From JAQBGV01 sp032128395 (GTDB lineage Bacteria; Planctomycetota; UBA8108; UBA1146), in the NCBI GenBank assembly GCA_032128395.1, contig JAQBGV010000139.1, positions 1 to 7,551 of the forward strand: 7,551 bases of DNA, read 5' to 3'. This document shows positions 5,850-7,551 of the stretch, piece after piece. Every line of letters begins with the position of its first letter. Positions within the stretch are counted from its first letter, which is position 1. Under the pieces are notes generated by a model. It saw nothing but the letters and a program-made list of their open reading frames with translations, did not search any database and was not told the DNA's origin. A program made the translations under genes and the position numbers.

Positions 5850-7172
5850 TTGCAAGCTTGGTTCCATGAGGTGGTCTCGTACCTCACCGAGCTGCTCGAG
5901 GATGGGCAGACCTTCACGTGCCGGCTCGAGGCGGAGGATACGGAATCGGTTCGCGTAAGCGCCGGCCTCATCCGTCAGTGCGGGAGCATCGCCCAGCGAT
6001 TGCTCCGGGTGCAGTTGATCCATGACGACCGACAGGTCACTGGAAGCGTCCAGCTCTCCGGACAGATGACCCAGGATCGTTTCCCGCTGCGTCAACTCCA
6101 CGTCGAGCTGAGTGCGCGTCTCGACCGGGTCCCCCCCGATCCGCATCTGGTGATCCCGCTCACGGTCGAGTCGACCGAGGACCGGGAGGAGTCGCGCCTG
6201 CCGGCGGTCGCCGAGGTCCTCCCCGAGATCGTCGAAGCGGCCCGCGGCGTCGAGATCGTCGGACACTACCTGGCGGGTCGCGTCGTCGAGGGCTTTGCGA
6301 CCTCACTCGGCATGAGCCGTTGGTACGAGACCTACACCTACGACCTGGAGGTCTCGCTCTGTCTCGAGGGGGACCGGGCGGTCAAGGTCTTCCTCGGCGG
6401 GACGCGTTGGGACGCGGAGGCGCTGAGGCGCCGGTTGGCGAAGGCGGCGGCGCAGGCGGCACGTCTCGGACAGGATCGAGTCCGCCTCGAACCGGGCAGG
6501 TACCGCGCGTACATCGCTCCGGTCGGCTGGAAAATGGTCCTCCGCACACTCGGTTTCCGCGGGGCGTTCTCGTACCGCGCACTAAAGAGCGGCACGAGTC
6601 CGTTCAAGGCGCTGCACGAAGGGGGACAGCTCTCCCCCGCCTTCACCCTGCTCGAGAACAACCGCCTCGGCTGGAACGCTCCGTTCGGAACGGAAGGGTT
6701 TCGGCGACCCGCCCAGCAACTGTTGATCGATCGGGGGCGCCCCCGCGGCATGCTCGTCGCACCGCGTACCGGCGTCGAATTCGGAGTGCCGAACACCGGC
6801 TCCGATGCGCTCGAGACGCCCGCCTCGTTCGAAGTGGCGGCGGGGGCGATTCCGGAGAGCGAGCTCGAGAAGTCGATCGGGGACGGTCTCTGGCTCGACT
6901 ACCTGCACTACCTGAGTCTTTCCGATCGCAAGAGCGCTTCGGTGACCGGCCTGACTCGGTTCGCTGCATTTCGCATCCGCGAAGGTCAGATCGCCGAGCC
7001 GGTCGAGGTCGCCCGATTCGACGACTCCGTCCTCGAGCTCCTCGGCGAGCGCCTCGTCGGCTTCACCCGGGAACGGCACCGGGTCCCCGAGGGACGCAGC
7101 TACGGCCGCCGATCCCTGGGAGGCGCGCTCCTGCCAGGAGCGATCGTCGAGGGTCTCCGCATCGTGAGCTGA
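5850..7172 (+). CDS. pmbA: TldE/PmbA-family protein, non-catalytic partner of TldD
   Basis: TldE/PmbA is homologous to TldD but lacks the zinc motif, and pairs with it to enclose the protease chamber. The 440 aa are close to the usual length of about 450. No HExxxH occurs; the matching region reads TLGFRGAFSYRALKSGTSPF (233-252), the usual replacement pattern. The middle and C-terminal signature is clear: LENNRLG (268-274), a PNTGSDALETP segment (314-324), GLWLDYLHYLSLSDRKSASVTGLTR (346-370) and the final LLPGAIVEGLRIVS. The N-terminal 130 residues are more divergent and lie in the TldE-type domain. Start is TTG, 6 bp after the tldD stop. Its role is inferred as forming the heterodimer with the upstream gene product. 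Confidence 0.88.
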   Translation: MQAWFHEVVSYLTELLEDGQTFTCRLEAEDTESVRVSAGLIRQCGSIAQRLLRVQLIHDDRQVTGSVQLSGQMTQDRFPLRQLHVELSARLDRVPPDPHLVIPLTVESTEDREESRLPAVAEVLPEIVEAARGVEIVGHYLAGRVVEGFATSLGMSRWYETYTYDLEVSLCLEGDRAVKVFLGGTRWDAEALRRRLAKAAAQAARLGQDRVRLEPGRYRAYIAPVGWKMVLRTLGFRGAFSYRALKSGTSPFKALHEGGQLSPAFTLLENNRLGWNAPFGTEGFRRPAQQLLIDRGRPRGMLVAPRTGVEFGVPNTGSDALETPASFEVAAGAIPESELEKSIGDGLWLDYLHYLSLSDRKSASVTGLTRFAAFRIREGQIAEPVEVARFDDSVLELLGERLVGFTRERHRVPEGRSYGRRSLGGALLPGAIVEGLRIVS

Positions 7173-7184
7173 GAGCGGTGCGGC

Positions 7185-7551
7185 TCAGAACCGGAAGCCC
7201 GCCATCACCTTCTCCAGAGCACTCCGCGACGGGCGCAGCTCCGGCTCCTCGAGCATCGCGAGTGGGGTCTTCGTCATCTGCATCGACGAGACCAGCGAAG
7301 TCTTCGCGATGTCGATGAAGATCATCCCGGTGAGCACCTCTCCCTTCGAGCGCGACTCGTCGATGACTCGACTCGCGGCGTGGCGGTCGGTGGGGTCGTA
7401 GTCCCGATCGATCTTGCGGAGCAGCAGGTGGGAACCGTCGTGCAGACGGACATCGCGCGTCTCCCCCTCCTCGTACTCGACGTCGATGTGCTCGAAGCTC
7501 GCGACGTAGGTGGGGTCGTGGAAGTGGACGTCGTGTTCTTTCTGGTAGGTG
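7185..7551 (-). CDS. 2-oxoacid:ferredoxin oxidoreductase beta subunit, C-terminal part (cut by window edge)
   Basis: The last 121 residues and stop codon (7185-7187) of a minus-strand gene running off the right edge. The sequence contains LHDGSHLLLRKIDRDYDPTDRHAA, GEVLTGMIFID and, near the end, TPLAMLEEPELRPSRSALEKVM. It resembles the C-terminal tail of KorB-type, thiamine-diphosphate-binding beta subunits, which with the alpha subunit oxidatively decarboxylate 2-oxoglutarate or another 2-oxoacid and pass electrons to ferredoxin. The thiamine-binding core lies outside the window, so the substrate cannot be judged. Reading is continuous with no frameshift. The gene faces pmbA tail to tail, with 12 bp between stops, so it is not part of the nag/tld operon. 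The assignment rests on family memory of this tail, not a search. Confidence 0.75.
   Translation of the reverse strand, partial: TYQKEHDVHFHDPTYVASFEHIDVEYEEGETRDVRLHDGSHLLLRKIDRDYDPTDRHAASRVIDESRSKGEVLTGMIFIDIAKTSLVSSMQMTKTPLAMLEEPELRPSRSALEKVMAGFRF

Noticed and set aside
4620..6266. 548-codon open frame on the minus strand opposite tldD and the start of pmbA
   Set aside because: It is longer than tldD itself, but the composition is low-complexity and it crosses the junction of two well-supported genes. The true frame carries HExxxH and NCGKG.
7165..7187. Possible bidirectional terminator between pmbA and the oxidoreductase gene
   Set aside because: TGAGC/GCTCA gives only 5 bp with a 13-base loop, it overlaps both stop codons and no T-run follows. 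Too weak to call.
6320..7318. 332-codon plus-strand frame overlapping pmbA and the oxidoreductase end
   Set aside because: Arg-rich shadow translation that crosses a convergent gene junction; no motif.
1..7551. CRISPR array, tRNA, rRNA, insertion sequence, prophage or toxin-antitoxin pair
   Set aside because: No regularly spaced repeats, no clover-leaf-like sequence, no transposase or integrase motif and no small paired genes were found; almost all bases lie in housekeeping-type genes.

Overview
This is a GC-rich bacterial window, roughly two-thirds G+C by eye. It is densely coded and has no mobile element, RNA gene, CRISPR array or phage signature that I can see. All six main genes belong to recognisable conserved families, and the seventh is the C-terminal end of another. 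Strong GAGGAG-type ribosome binding sites and the mix of ATG, GTG and TTG starts fit a high-GC bacterium. The 2-oxoacid:ferredoxin oxidoreductase beta end, the Zn-dependent PLC-like protein and the RCK potassium channel would suit a deltaproteobacterial, acidobacterial, planctomycete-like or similar candidate-phylum lineage. The sequence alone does not settle which.

Layout: the left third is a minus-strand pair. A zinc-dependent phospholipase C-like protein (1260-2153) lies upstream of a two-transmembrane RCK (TrkA-N/TrkA-C) potassium channel (103-1170). A tight 59-bp divergent intergenic region (2154-2212) separates it from a four-gene plus-strand operon: a ROK-family sugar kinase (2213-3151), N-acetylglucosamine-6-phosphate deacetylase NagA (3148-4326, overlapping the kinase by 4 bp), a TldD-type metalloprotease subunit (4356-5843) and a TldE/PmbA-type partner (5850-7172). 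At the right edge a convergent minus-strand gene (7185 onward, cut by the window) encodes the C-terminal third of a KorB-like 2-oxoacid:ferredoxin oxidoreductase beta subunit.

How the genes could work together: the ROK kinase could phosphorylate GlcNAc (or a related amino sugar) to the 6-phosphate. NagA would deacetylate it to glucosamine-6-phosphate, which enters glycolysis or cell-wall precursor synthesis after steps not encoded here. The TldD/TldE heterodimer is a peptide-cleaving metalloprotease. Tight packing with the amino-sugar genes suggests co-expression, possibly in recycling or scavenging of sugar-peptide material such as muropeptides or glycopeptides. That link is inference.

Points most worth a second look are the nagK/nagA/tldD/tldE operon, a Leu in NagA at the position of E. 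coli His143, the mutually complementary Shine-Dalgarno sequences plus a G8 run in the divergent region, and a roughly fivefold excess of the tetramer GATC across the window. I found no clearly new multi-gene system.
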